NCBI RefSeq assembly: GCF_032854445.1
Contig: NC_088304.1
Location: 20,473,704 to 20,537,703 of the forward strand
Source: Liolophura sinensis
Taxonomy: Eukaryota; Mollusca; Polyplacophora; Chitonida; Chitonidae
Direction: 5' to 3'
DNA: 64,000 bases
The notes under the pieces were generated by a model, which saw only the letters and a program-made list of their open reading frames with translations, was not told the DNA's origin and searched no databases. Shown here one piece after another: positions 25,140 to 37,149 of this stretch; position 1 is the stretch's first letter; every line of letters begins with the position of its first letter. Position numbers and translations under genes: made by a program.

Positions 25140-25749
25140 ACATTGTGAATGTGGACGAGTGCGAATACCTAAACACGTTCTTCACGACAATTAATAGTTC
25201 CTCGAATCCACTCACGCTGCGCCTTTTGTACACAATCCTTGCATTTGCCAAAACGGATGAGTATTTCTTAAGACCAACGATACAAGACTCTTTGCCGTTG
25301 TTCATATGCACCGGAATGAAGTGAATTTTTCATGAGGGAATAAAATGAACTGGACTTTGCGTCCATACAGTCAATTTTAACGTCGCTGGCACCATTGTGT
25401 GTGAAAGGAAAAGAACAGGAAAACTGTCTCACCTTGCCTTTTGTGAATAACAGCATGGGAAAAAAGCATATGTGTCATCTTGAAAACATTTACTTTATAT
25501 CTCTGTAGTGACAAGGTGTTAGAATCGTGTATCTTGTTCCATCCATGTTGAGCAAGATTTATTAGATAAGCATAACTGCATTTCTCCTGAGTAACGATTC
25601 CTTGATACACGGATTGTACATCCTCTCAGGGCACAGGCTCATGTATCCTGGATCATTCTAGAGTTACTGATTACTACACATATTTTGTTTCCATGGAGGG
25701 TATTACTTGTTTGATGCACGTATTTTATATCCCCGAAGAGTACTGCCTG
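25140..25749. other. No recognisable feature
   Basis: This is AT-rich DNA right of the ABC array. Short frames occur on both strands but none has a domain motif, and they overlap each other antisense. No repeat match was seen elsewhere in the window. Confidence 0.4.
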
Positions 25750-25809
<60 letters not shown>

Positions 25810-25935
25810 GTGGTGTCTTAATACTCCAGAATATGTCACCTGTACGATTGTGGCCAGCACTACGGTGCATGTGAGTTTGGTAAGCCTGGGGAAACTGCCA
25901 CCAATCCACAACGTGTATGCGGACCTTCCCACGTG
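25750..25935 (-). mobile_element. SINE, 5'-truncated, with expanded (TTTA)n tail
   Basis: About 15 TTTA units (25750-25808) are the tail of a - strand SINE. They are followed by the diverged body (TGGCCAGCACTACGGTG and GACCTTCCCACGTG). The tRNA head is missing. The tail is much longer than in most copies here, which shows how these SINE tails seed microsatellites. Confidence 0.8.
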
Positions 25936-26232
25936 ATCTGTCAGATAAACATAATTTTATTCATTAAAATGTAAAGTATGAGGTTTTCATAAACACACTT
26001 TCGACATTGGCTGGTTGGGAGCATGTATTTCGAGCCTTTAAATACAAGTGCCCGGGACCATATTACTCAGACTTGTCATAAACGGCTTGTTATTACAAAC
26101 AACTAACCTCGGCTGAGCGTTACGGGATCTTGCTCGTGGTCACAGTCATAATGTCTGCGGGCACTATGGCAGTCAGTTGATAAATTAGTATACATTAGGA
26201 CCGTGTCAAACGCTATGCGTACACACTAGAAT

Positions 26233-26624
26233 GGGCCTTTGTGACCGAGTGGTTAGCATGCCTGCGCAGCACAATGACTGGATTCACCAATCCGGTCGCT
26301 GTGAGTTAATGTCCAGCTCATGCTTGTTTCCTCTCCTGTACGTAGATCAGTCTGAAAGCAACTTTCGGATGATCGTGGGCCCCTCCCACTTTCCCACGGA
26401 AGCTCGGGTCGATTACTTCCCGTTCTGTCGTGTATTCATTCACTGCATGGTTCGAGTTCCGGAATACCCGATCGTTCATTCAGTGCAAAGAGTCCAAATC
26501 TGCGAAAGGCGCCTCGTTGATAGGCCTGGAAATTGATCGGAAACTGGCCGGTTATGCGCTTAAATAGCTCCATAAAGGCGCACGAGGCTTGTCAAAGACA
26601 AACAAAATACTTAAATAAATAAAT
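26233..26624 (+). mobile_element. tRNA-headed SINE with a divergent body
   Basis: The head has an A-box-like TGACCGAGTGGTTAGCATG at about 26242 and a B-box region CGGTCGCTGTGAGTTAATGTCC-like at about 26295-26316, then CAGCTCATGCTTGTTTCCTC as in the common family. From about 26345 the body departs from the common SINE and ends CTTAAATAAATAAATG. It may be a second subfamily sharing the head, or a chimera. The frame at 26231-26536 runs through the head and is not a gene. Confidence 0.7.
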
Positions 26625-26639
26625 GCTGCAGAGAGAATC

Positions 26640-28360
26640 CATACATAAGGATTTAATAACAACAGACATTCCAGCGAATTAATATCGCGCGTGACTTTTG
26701 AGCATTCCCAGAGGTTTTTATTTTTTTTTCTGTCTCAGTGGGAAGCCGACATTGCGCCCTTGTGCTGTATTATGTATTGTGCTCTGACACGCCACACCTT
26801 CTTTGATGCCTAGCAGGATTTGAGCACAAAATGAACTCTCTAGTGGGTTCATTGTTACAAAGATCAGGAATCGTGCACATTCAATAGAAAGCGAACAGGG
26901 GCATGTGGCTTTTGGCGGAGACTTTATTTCAACGACACAGAGTTCCAACTACTGCTACAGTCTCTTGGATTTTTGGCATTATTTTACGCGTAGTCTATAC
27001 AGCAGTCATTACCTTTAATTCCAAGATTTGTTGTCTTCTTCAAGGTCTAGCAACAAACAGATTTACAACCGGTTATCATCCGGAATGTCCCTTTTTTAAA
27101 AGAACAAAAAAAAAGTCATTTGCAAATTTAACAATCGCTTGGTTTGTCAGTATGTTTACTCGAAAAACATTCTCCGAATCTACCGGTGTGTCTAAGAAAA
27201 GAAAAAGGGATACTTGCACCCAAAGACGTCAGCTGTGTGCAATCTATATTTGTGTGTTGCATGCCTTGTGACGCTGACTATGCTGTCAAGCCTGCTTTCA
27301 CGTTTCAAGGTTTTTGGTATTGACCCTGCGATTATTGAACTGGAGCAACCATATTTGTTGACGACTGGTATACTAATGTCTGTTTTGATGCATAGATTGT
27401 ATACATTTTGTTTAAACCGTTATACATTGTATATCATAGCGTTCATCACTCGTTTTTAGAACGTTGGTCCATATTCTTAGTGGCATTGCACATTTGGTAC
27501 TATGGTTGACAAATGTGACATGGTAGAGCGAACAAAAACCGGAGATGAAATTCCTTCCATCGTTAACAGTGTAAGCCGTACAACAAGTGTCATAATCTTT
27601 AGCACAAGGATAGTGAATCCTCATACGATTTCCAACAAGTATCAGAAACGTCCAGCCTCTGTGGAAATGATCCAATCCGTTCCATTGCGCAGGTCTGGGC
27701 TGATCGATAGCTGATGGTGCGTTAACAGACTGGTGTTAAAGTCACAGCTTTGGCGCTCTGAGTTGCAGTCAAGCACGGGCAGAAAGATTGCTGTAAACAG
27801 CGGAGAGTAAATTCAGTGAAGATTTTCTATTCTGTGTGCTAATTGCCCGTACAAACAGAGTGGCGGCTCGGGCTACAGTTAATCCAATGGCAGGTTTGGT
27901 GTGCAAACTGAGCCGCGGTGGGACTTGATCGCGTTTGTGGGGGCAACCAAGATTGATCTTTACAATTGTGCCCCTAACCAGCTTCTTCCGGGTGACTGTA
28001 GAAGGTCCGGAAATGCGCCAGCGACCTGGGATTCCTTTGACCTAATGGTGGACGCCGATGTGAAGTCATGCCTGGAAAGAGCTCGTTTACAACGGTTTAA
28101 CCGGATTAGCACGAAATTGCCACTGCGTATTTGTAGGTGTAAACAGACTGTATGCGAAGGTCAGAGACCGAATTGAAATGCCTGGAATAAGAGCAGATAT
28201 CAGCGCCCCAGGTGATGCGATAAGAACTTTTTGTTTGAATCGCTATTGATGAGGTCAACCTACGGATAGCCAGGAGTCGGTGGAAAATCAAAAAGTCGGT
28301 TATAGGTTAATGTTCAGTACCCTTGCTTCACAGTCGACAAAAGCGTTGATGTCGGAGCAT
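26640..28360. other. No supported feature; weak open frames only
   Basis: Frames at 26903-27271 and 27901-28176 are the longest. The second carries LLPGD..R and W..FDL.VD spacing that faintly recalls C-terminal parts of some retroelement polymerases, but no catalytic motif accompanies it. I do not call a gene. Confidence 0.4.
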
Positions 28361-28363
28361 CCG

Positions 28364-28555
28364 ATTTATTCATTATTATAGTTTTTAATTGCTGTTTTAC
28401 GCTGTACACTAGAATATTCCACTTATATGACGGCGGCCAGTATTATGGTGAGGGTAAACCGCGGCTATATAAGGCGACTATCTACAGGCTGCTGGAAGAG
28501 ATTACTCAATGCAGTCTACTTATGAGGGCCAGAGAGTCGAACCTAGCCCTATGCG
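28364..28555 (-). mobile_element. SINE, diverged and 5'-truncated
   Basis: It has TTTACGCTGTACACTAGAAT, ATGACGGCGGCCAGTATTATGG and CAGGCTGCTGGAAGA, in the order of the - strand SINE. Its second half is degraded and the tRNA-derived head is barely recognisable, if present (GAGTCGAACC near 28530). Confidence 0.7.
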
Positions 28556-28731
28556 GTTCACCTGTTGATTTAAGCCAGTAAGTTCGTTATGTACCTGACG
28601 AAAGGCTACGATTTACTCCGTGCACTCCCATACTCCCGTAAACTTGAATTCTCCCGTCAAATCAATGAATACAATAGTATCTGGAACACTGTTAATGAAT
28701 AGTGTGCAGTTTACATGCGCTTACATATGTG

Positions 28732-28990
28732 TGAAGGTTTTGGTGTATTAATGGTTAGAACTTCCCCCTTTGAAGTCCGGAGACCCAGAATCAAACCCAA
28801 GTCGGGTCATAACAAAGACTTTAAAAAAGGGTACATGTTGCTGCAAATCTTGGCCCTCTCCACTGGGAGGGTAAGAGCAGGAGAAATACATGTAGGACTG
28901 ACTGGCCCGGCGTCAATATAATGTGACTAGGAGAGTTGTCATGTATGTTAGCATATGGTGGCATGGACTGTCCCTGCTATAGGACATGAC
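28732..28990 (+). mobile_element. Probable second SINE family (tRNA-like head)
   Basis: An A-box-like GTATTAATGGTTAGAAC (28744-28760) is followed by AGACCCAGAATCAAACCC, GGGTCATAACAAAGACTTTA and GGCCCGGCGTCAATATAATG. I associate this conserved arrangement with another widespread invertebrate SINE family. The identification is from memory of its layout, and only one copy is present here, so the assignment is tentative. Confidence 0.45.
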
Positions 28991-29056
28991 GAAAAGACTG
29001 AGTATATATGCAAACATCTCATCGTCATATGACTGAAAAAATGCTAAATACAAAGT

Positions 29057-29206
29057 TTATTTATTTATTTGACTGGTGTTTTACGCCGTACTTAAGAATA
29101 TTTCACTTATACGACGGCGGCCAGCATTATAGTGGGTGGAAACCGGGCACAGCCCGTGGGAAACCCACGACCATCCGCAGGTTGTTGGCAGTCCTTCCCA
29201 CATAAA
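29057..29206 (-). mobile_element. SINE, 5'-truncated, well conserved
   Basis: This is a clean 3' half on the - strand: TTTATTTGACTGGTGTTTTA, CGACGGCGGCCAGCATTATA, AACCCACGACCATCCGCAGG and CTTCCCAC. It stops there with no tRNA-derived head. Confidence 0.92.
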
Positions 29207-29209
29207 CAT

Positions 29210-30305
29210 ATTCCAGGTTATGAACGTCTTCCGCAGATATAATTTGAATGCAAACCTGCTGCTTTAACTATTACATTGTGCTTCGTGCGACTGCACTAAA
29301 CTTTGCTGTAGAATTTTACCGAAAGTCGTTTTTGTAATGCACAGCTAGTCTTGATTTTGCGACATGCAGTTTGGATGTAACTGCGAGACTATATGTGTTT
29401 AAGTAATGTACGCAATCAGTGGGATTCTCACTCTATAATATTAAGGTTCGTCCCATCCCAGCCAGCACACTGAAATCTTTAAGAGACCTTATGACGATGG
29501 CACAGACGGGCGGTTCTAAGAGCCGTTTATCGATTCCATAGAAAGGGTGTAGCCTCTACCGGCGCACGAATAGATCGTTTTTCCTGTCCCTGTAGATTTA
29601 ATTGGGAATATGAAGGTCGTGCGACGCTTTGATCTGTGACCAGGGAACTCATTTCTCTGAAAACTTTACCCTAACTGTTTTCGGTGCTCATGTGATTGTA
29701 AAATGGTGACTGACATAATTGCTAAATACGTTTGTAGGTCCTTGATGAACGACAGAATTTTTATCCCACATATCCCGTGTTTGTACATAGTTTACTATCA
29801 GCTCAACACAGGAGTCCAGTGTTGAAGCCCCCACCTCTTTATTGATGACTGTCAACTTTAATCATTGTATCAACTGCGCAAGTATTATTATTCGGTCTCT
29901 ATCCATGGTACATATGGACAGATAAATGACCATTCTAGTTAGATTCTTACTTGTAAATTTTTCGAAGGGCACACGAGGTGTTGGTTTAATGATTCCCCCT
30001 GCCTCCAATGGCCTGCAAGTCTCTCAGGTTATATGTGGTTCGTTTGAACCCAATGATGCACACACATTAGGCTTACTCTACTAATGAGTTATTGTTCTAA
30101 TTTCGTACTTTGTTCTTTCTTAGTTCTTTGATAGTTTGTGTTTGTGATAAGTCGTTTTAGGAATTGGGCTTGCGACTATTGACACGGAACGTCCATACTG
30201 GTTGACGTCAGATATACGAATGTATGTTTCGACGCATAGATACATGTAATTACCTTATGCAAGCCAGTGGTTTTCTCCAATCACTCCCTAGTTTCCTTCT
30301 CCAGT
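29210..30305. other. No recognisable feature
   Basis: I found no repeat shared with the rest of the window, no RNA gene and no convincing coding frame. Confidence 0.4.
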
Positions 30306-30323
30306 GAAACTCACTGTCATTTT

Positions 30324-30532
30324 GGGGCATCCGTTGCCTAATGGTTAGCGGGCTAGCAGGTCACAATGACTCCGGAGCCTCTCGCCAATGCGATCCCTGT
30401 GAGTTCAAGTCTAGCTCAACCTGGCTTCCTCAACCTGATGGTCGAGGGTTTCCTGCCGGGTTTCCTTCCATCATGATGTTGTTCGCCATCGTATAACTGA
30501 AATATTCCAATCAAATAAATAAATAAATAAAT
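30324..30532 (+). mobile_element. SINE, head to tail, with target duplication
   Basis: This is the best head-to-tail + strand copy: a tRNA-derived head with A-box region GCCTAATGGTTAGC, B-box GTGAGTTCAAGTC, a body with ATCATGATG..CGCCATCGTATAA and an AAAT-repeat tail. Imperfect 16-bp target duplications flank it (AACTCACTGTCATTTT at 30308-30323, AACTCACAGACATTTC at 30533-30548; about 13 matches). The duplication length is typical of LINE-driven insertion. Confidence 0.92.
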
Positions 30533-30971
30533 AACTCACAGACATTTCACAAAAGAACAATTCATGAGTATGACACTAATTGTTTCAATGAATCCATTGG
30601 CGTTGTAAGCTAGTGTTACCACTCAGATAGAACACTTGTTGCCGCTGAATGATGACTTAGATCCAAGTTGGAATAACCAGTATTCTCTTGCAAAACTTGA
30701 GCAATATCTTTCCAGTTTTCTAACAAAACGTACAAAAATACCTGTGTTTCATTAAAGGGTGAAAGTGTCCCATTAAAATACTTAAATTCATTCATTAAAA
30801 TACTCACATCCGTTCAAGATTTTACTCTTTGTAGATTAACACCCTGATAAGGGAGAATTATGTCGACTGGCAGTATTTCATTGTAAGTATGGAAACAGGC
30901 ATCATTGAGATTCGTTGCTATTTTGGACTACGGGACACTGACTTTTTCATCATTTCTTTTTTTCCTGTCTG

Positions 30972-31073
30972 AGTTTCCTCCTACTTTAATGTTGGCTGCC
31001 GTCATACATTTATAAATGAAATATTCCTGAGTACGGCGTAAAACAGCAATCAAATAAAATAAATAAATAAATA
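30972..31073 (+). mobile_element. SINE 3'-end fragment
   Basis: It has TTTCCTCCTACTTTAATGTT, GTGAGTACGGCG-like sequence (TGAGTACGGCGTAAAACA) and an AAAT-type tail. The head and most of the body are missing. Confidence 0.85.
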
Positions 31074-32004
31074 ATTTTCCCTGTCAAGCTTTCAACGACT
31101 GCAATTACCTAACATCTTTCCTTGCTCCTTACGGCAAATGCACTGCTCTTTGTAGCTTATTTTACATCACTGTAAACGTTTATACAGAAATTTGGCGTGA
31201 GTTGCCCTTATTAACTAATGCCCCTTGTTAACTCAGTGTAAACTCATTTACACTGGAGTTCGGTTTGAGGGAATATTTTTGATAATTCTGCAACAAAAAG
31301 CGTCAATATCTCTCAGACAGAGGATACAGGGTATAGTCCACTGGATTGGTCTTAGATTGGTATGTACTGTACACAACCCTGTAGAAAACGCGACGAAAGA
31401 CATATTTGTTTTCATTGCCCACATCTCATCAGTGTGTGATTCCATCTAAACAAATAGTCACGTCCGAAAAACAGAGTAAACAATACAGGATTTTTGAGAT
31501 TGAACTCTTTTGTCTATAACGGTAAAAAAAACAAAAAACACGCCCAGCCTTTAATTAGGTAACATTTGTTGACATTAATTTACCATCACCCTTCCTATCG
31601 TTTTTCGAAGGCACAAATGACACCCTATTCTCCAGGAATTGATAACGTTCACAAAGTCGGCTCCTAAATTTACTCCATCCTTTGTCTACCCGAAATATTT
31701 TTTGTGCAACTTTATTCAGTATATGTAATAAAAAGTGACTTTTCTGACAGGTCACATGGTACACTAGGATTTTTCTCATATATTTAGGAATAAAGAATTC
31801 GAACTGGAAATCTTTGTGTTGAAGGCATACGCGAATCATATTATAGAACTCTAATGGAAGAGCATGAAAACAAGCATAGCAACTCAGTGTGTTAGCATTT
31901 ATACAGAATGAGCAATAGCAGAAACCCTCGATGTAGGCCTAACACCCGAGGTGTAATTCCGGATAGAGTATAATACAGAGGGCTTTAAAAAACGGTAATC
32001 TCTA

Positions 32005-32170
32005 TTTTGTTTGTCCCTAATCGCCATGGCTTGGCGATTTAGGGATAAATCTGGTGTTGGTCTGTACACTTTGTGCGATGTCTCGGGGATTGGTTTCATC
32101 GAGAGAGTTAAGTATGCGTGGGCATTAGTACAGGGGAAAATTGGTGTTGAAAAAAAGCTTAAAATGGACG
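32005..32170 (+). repeat. Possible SINE-like remnant with a hairpin
   Basis: CCCTAATCGCCA (about 32013-32024) pairs with TGGCGATTTAGGG (about 32031-32043) around a 5-6 base loop, with one bulge. Downstream TGGACGTTAAACCTTAAG resembles the 3' end of some invertebrate SINEs. Nothing else in the window matches it. Confidence 0.3.
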
Positions 32171-32179
32171 TTAAACCTT

Positions 32180-35100
32180 AAGTAAACACGCTGGTATAAT
32201 GTTGTTCCACCTGCAAAGACCATGCAGCTACGTGATACATTGCATTATTCCTTTATACTCGTCGTACAATATACTCAAGCATTGCTCCATCAAACCGCTT
32301 TGGGTCTTTGTTAGCTGTAAATGTCAGTAAGAGAAACGTTATTGATCGCAACACACACGGAGCATTTTCCCGAGCCCTGATTTAGATGAAATGGAAATGT
32401 AATTGGTCAAATATATTTCCCTAACTTTTCATGTTCCGCCAGGTGAAAGTCACGGGCTCCAGTTTACATAGACCTGAGACCATATTGACGCTACAGTCAT
32501 AACAGTAGAACTTAAACTCTCTAGCAACAGAACTATGACTTAACCGCCTTGCGAGTTCTGCTCTCAAATTTTCTACAAACATGGACTATTGTTCTGTTTG
32601 CCACGCCCGATATGTTCCGCTTATTCAATGGTTCCATGGGAAGGCTACAGAAAAAATAGGCATCGACCGTGATTCTGTCTCTTAGAATAAACAGAAACGT
32701 GTTCAGAGAATTTGCGAAGCATCGTCACAGCGGTAGGATGGTCAACTGAATAAATAAATCACAGCTCCATGATGGAATAAATGCACGTGTATGATCGTTT
32801 CCCACATTGATCCCCTCAATTTCAACAGAATGATAAAAAAGTATGCCCTAATAAACCTGATATCTCACAGTTTTACTTTTGTTCATGACAATTAATACAG
32901 TCGATATCAGTTTACTTTGGTTGCTCCTTCTGGTATATAGAGGTTATCATAACAGTGTATGATCCGAGATGATATATCAGCTGTCGCTGGATAATGCGGC
33001 AGGTCGACCTCAGACAACTATAGCTGATACAACATCACAGAACACGCATTTATTTATAAATAAATTTATATTTATATAAATCTGTTTATCATATACCTTA
33101 ATTTTGCGTAATAAGTGGTCAAAACGCACAGGGGTTTTCATCAATCAGTAGGCTTGTTACAACTAGAACAAAATGTAGTTCAATTTCCCCTCAGCTCGAA
33201 TATTATTTTTTGAAAATTTCAATTTCATTATTTTCAGTTGCAAACTGTTTAAAATAAATCAAACTTTTGAACATTCACGGGCATTTACAAGGCCGTCACT
33301 TCACGAAACGCGGTCAAATCCCTACGCCATGGGAATCTACCCACGCTGTGTCGTCACGTGAGAGAGAACTGGGTTATGCTAGCAAAGTTTCAACGTGCGG
33401 TTAGGTTAAAAATCACATCCTGTTTGAAAGGAACGGCTACAGTATATGATGGTGACTGGACTGAAAGTTTGGCTCTACAACAGCGGTTTATTGAAAATAT
33501 CATCTTCGTGCAGCCGTGTAGTCGCTGATAGTGTATGGCTGTATCTCAGGTGACTCCACGGGAAATTTTCATAAGGAGCAGTGAATATTGATCATGGCGC
33601 ACACGATGGAAATTAATGATGAAACTATTGACGACTGTCATCAGTGTGTTAGCCCTGTGTATATTTGCAATTTTAACTATTTACATTCAGAACTGGGAAG
33701 ACAAAAGACGCCAGTTTTATAAAAACTGCAAATTTCGAATTCATGTGATAAACTTCATCGACCCTGAGTGAAAAGAGACCAAATCACCGACTGTATGAGA
33801 TTGATGAACATCATGTAAATATTTATCCACGCGACCTTGTGTTTAGTTTGCATAGGGGACAAATTTAAGGATTTTCACCAAGAAGGTCAGTCATATTTTC
33901 ACTCAACTTTAATAAATACCGTGACTTTGCGGTATTAACCATGCTTCATCCGTACAAGAAGTTGATTTGGGGGCCGCGATCAAAGTTTGGGCAGTTTTGG
34001 TCTTGAAAGTTATATTGTTCCCCCCAGGCTGTAGGGAACATGCTCGCCGTTTCTTTATGTGCTATAACGAAGAACATCAAATGTGCTTTCTTTGCAATTC
34101 AATGTTGTTGTAGTTACGTCACATCAAATATCTACATATAGTTTGTTATTTAAACGTTTCCGTCACAACACACTTGAATTCCTTTTGTATTCAAAGTTTC
34201 TGCTTACTAAGGTTTTCATTCGCACTTTCATTTTTATGGATCAATTGTATATTTCTAAATTTACATATACATGCACTATTTTCTAAAAGTAATGTTCAGA
34301 TGTGTTCTTGTCTGAATTATATATCCTATCTTAGTTATCTTTGTTGCCTAAATATGAGACAGATTTTCTGTGTTTTTAATGGTTTCTGTTGATCAGCATT
34401 CGGTTTGTTTGCCCCAGAGTAGAACAGTGCCAGAGTTCTCCATGCATTTTCGGAGTTTGTTGTGTCCTTTGGAAGATTTTAATTTTTGTTGTCTTGTTTT
34501 CCTTTTGTAATTCTAGTTATAAGAATAACATGGAATATACAGATTTTGCTGACGCCCAGACGGCTTTGGTGAAAATCAATCCCATCGAGGAACAAACCTT
34601 TCATAGCCAACATTACGCGATAATGGCAAAACTGTATCTTTTGATTTCATTTGTGCGGCAAGGTTTTTAAAAATGGACCTTGGCATTGTTTATTTGGAAT
34701 GTTCAGTACTGTTGACGGTTGGTATACAAAAATCTGTTTCTTAGTGCACACATGTTTCTACCCTCAACGTTGTAATGTTATGTATTATCTATCTCCGCCT
34801 AAAGTGTATATGATGCTTAAATTCTTTTAACTCATAAAGTCTATCACAATTTTATACAGATTTCGGTCTTTTGTTGTCTGGTTTAATTTAGCCAGCTTAA
34901 GTTAATCTGTATTCTTCTTGCGCACCGTTTTATGTTCGCAGAAGTCATCCGTACAGAAACTCTCGTTTTTTTGTCTGCTCGTCTTTTTTACATGTGTACA
35001 AATTTATTGTAATCTCTAACAAATGTTCGAGCATCTAACAAGTTTTATTTAACCAGCTGGTTTTTATATAATTTACATAACTGGAGATGTCCCGTATGCC

Positions 35101-36060
35101 CCAGCAGTTTGCTGATAACAAAAGATGTATGATCTAATGGCGTCATGAGAGTGGATTTATTCATTTCTTTCCCTGGAGTTTAGCAATACTCACACTCACA
35201 GTCATAGGCTGTCAGGTGCAAAGCATTAAAGTAAAGTAATATCCCAGAAATGTTCTAAAAATATTTTTAAATTCTACATTGCTTATCAACGAAGTAAATA
35301 GCAAACAATCGTTTGATGACGCCATTTTGCCATGCTATAGCTATCCAAAGTGACATTACAAAACCTAGGAGCTCTCCTGTACCATCTGCATTAAACAATG
35401 TGACAATGAGGAAATACAAGCAAAAACGCCTTATACCCAACAAAAGAGTATCAGCTCTGCTTCGTGTTCAAAGGGCCGATGTTTCTTTTACTTTGGCGCT
35501 CGCTCAGAGCAATGTTCATGACTACATGAGTTTTAGCAGTCCTGCTCGTCCTCAACCTGCATAGGTGTAAGCATTTGGCCCAGCTAACTGTACCAACTTC
35601 AGGGAATTTACCGGATACAGCAGGACCTTCTGATTGATAGCAGACCCATTCATTCAGATTTTGAGAAGATATTTTTGTAATAAATGTTACTTTGCTGAGG
35701 AAAAATAATACAAGGTCACAATATTTTTCTTCAAGCAATGACTCTCCCGAGGCACCCTGACAAGTCACTGCAGTGTCCTGCCCTACACGTATACCTTGTG
35801 ACACGGACAGCCGTTCTCATTTCCCTGATCATAAATGTGTGGCTCAAAATGCATAAGCGTAACACTTACGCTAACCGCAAAATCCAGTTTATTACATTTA
35901 TAATTGTCTATCCACTATAAGAAACCACAGTAACAATCCAAAGCTAATAGGTTTTTGGACGGAACAGGCAATTATTACGTTACCCTCTCAGCACTAGTGA
36001 TTGGTCAAGTTCATAAGGGTTTCTACAACATGGCTACTAGGAGAAGAATAGCAATTGTCG
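32180..36060. other. Low-copy AT-rich DNA, no supported gene
   Basis: A small AT-rich palindromic patch lies at about 33048-33082. Open frames such as 34389-34670 and 35451-35804 (-) have no recognisable domains and several open without ATG. I cannot exclude small exons of a spliced gene, which cannot be recognised reliably by eye. Confidence 0.4.
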
Positions 36061-36065
36061 ATTTT

Positions 36066-36106
36066 ACGAAGAGTAGGCGGAGGAGGTCGGGGTGGGGGTG
36101 GGGGTG
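36066..36106 (+). repeat. G-rich tract, potential G-quadruplex
   Basis: The run AGGCGGAGGAGG followed by CGGGGTGGGGGTGGGGGTG offers four or more G-tracts of at least three bases with short loops. Confidence 0.6.
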
Positions 36107-37149
36107 TATGGTCTGTGGCCAGATCGATATCAACGCTTTATCTCAAGGATAATGGATTAAAAGTCATCTCGTTTAGTACCTGTGGCATAGTTTTGGCACT
36201 CAAATCTGCTGATAAATGGTCTATAATGGTCATTTATTTACTCGTTAATCCATTTAAACCAACCTTGAGGGCCTCATGGTAGACGCAATTAGTCATGACC
36301 TAATTAATTTGGTCAAGTCCAATGTAGTCTTTCACCAATATCATGTTCATATCTTTACCTCACAAGTAGGAAAGTACGCGAGTAACTTGACAAGAGTTCA
36401 TGCGTGTAACGTTAAAAAGAAATCAAACAATAACTAACAAGTTTCGAAGTAAAGTCCTTAGAGTCTATCCGTTTATCATTTTATGATGGTAAAATGGAGT
36501 CGGTGTCTTGGGGATCGTCATGAAAATTAGGAAGGATTTAATTTGCATGAACACAGACGTATATTAGTTCGTATTGTCTATAACACAGGCCATTGGAAAC
36601 TATCGGTTGTAGCTGAAAAACACCGGGTAATCTTATGTAAGAAGACACTGACCTAATCATTGTTAGCCGGATTGCATCATACAAATCAAAAGACTTGTCT
36701 AGAGAGTATTGTCACTGATCGAAATAGGCATTGTCATGAAACGTACAGTGCTTGTAGTCTACATTTCATTTATACCATGATCTATCATGTGTGACTAAAA
36801 TAAGCTTTCAAGTTTCCCCCCGAAAGGTGGATTAGCGGTTTTAAAACATGGCTTTTCTTTTAGATTTTAGTATTCAGCTAGGAAGTTTATAGGCTAGGCC
36901 AGTGACGTAAATATATGAGTTAACATCTACCAAATGAGACCATTAACTTCGTAAAAAAAAAAAAAACAATAACCAACACACGGCTTGTTGTTACGCTTAC
37001 CCCGGCGTCATTTCTAAGAAAGTACGTCTCCCGAGTTACTCTCCTAGATAAGATACACAAAGTGGTTACAGTATTGTGATGGAAAAGTTCTGAGAGATAC
37101 ATTAACACCTTGTTTCGGGAATGTAACATATATATTTAGCTTAACTTTT
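36107..37149. other. No recognisable feature
   Basis: I see no repeat shared with the rest of the window and no coding or RNA feature. A homopolymer A run lies at about 36952-36966. Confidence 0.4.

Larger units (their letters stand above)
16290..25140. repeat. Segmental copy C of the ABC tandem array, internally rearranged
   Basis: This is the third copy of the unit. It is collinear with A and B from about 16390 to 19700 (for example 17675-18010 and 19030-19640). The remainder is rearranged. A sub-block equivalent to A 4930-5350 and B 12260-12900 appears at about 20040-20990, again at about 23200-23590 and in truncated form at about 24780-25150. A dispersed ~350-bp repeat is inserted twice (about 18640-19000 and 20990-21345). 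The interval 23590-24540 corresponds to B 13100-14000 and then fades. No protein-coding gene is seen. Confidence 0.7.

Noticed and set aside
25750-25808. (TTTA)n tract considered as an independent microsatellite
   Set aside because: It is the tail of the adjacent - strand SINE, which continues directly from it.
27901-28176. Possible retroelement polymerase fragment (LLPGD..R, FDL.VD)
   Set aside because: Similarity is faint, no catalytic motif is present, and the flanks show no retroelement structure.
34389-34670. Cys-rich stretch followed by a hydrophobic run, suggesting an EGF-like or membrane exon
   Set aside because: The frame opens without ATG, the cysteine spacing does not match a domain, and no splice-site support can be argued by eye.
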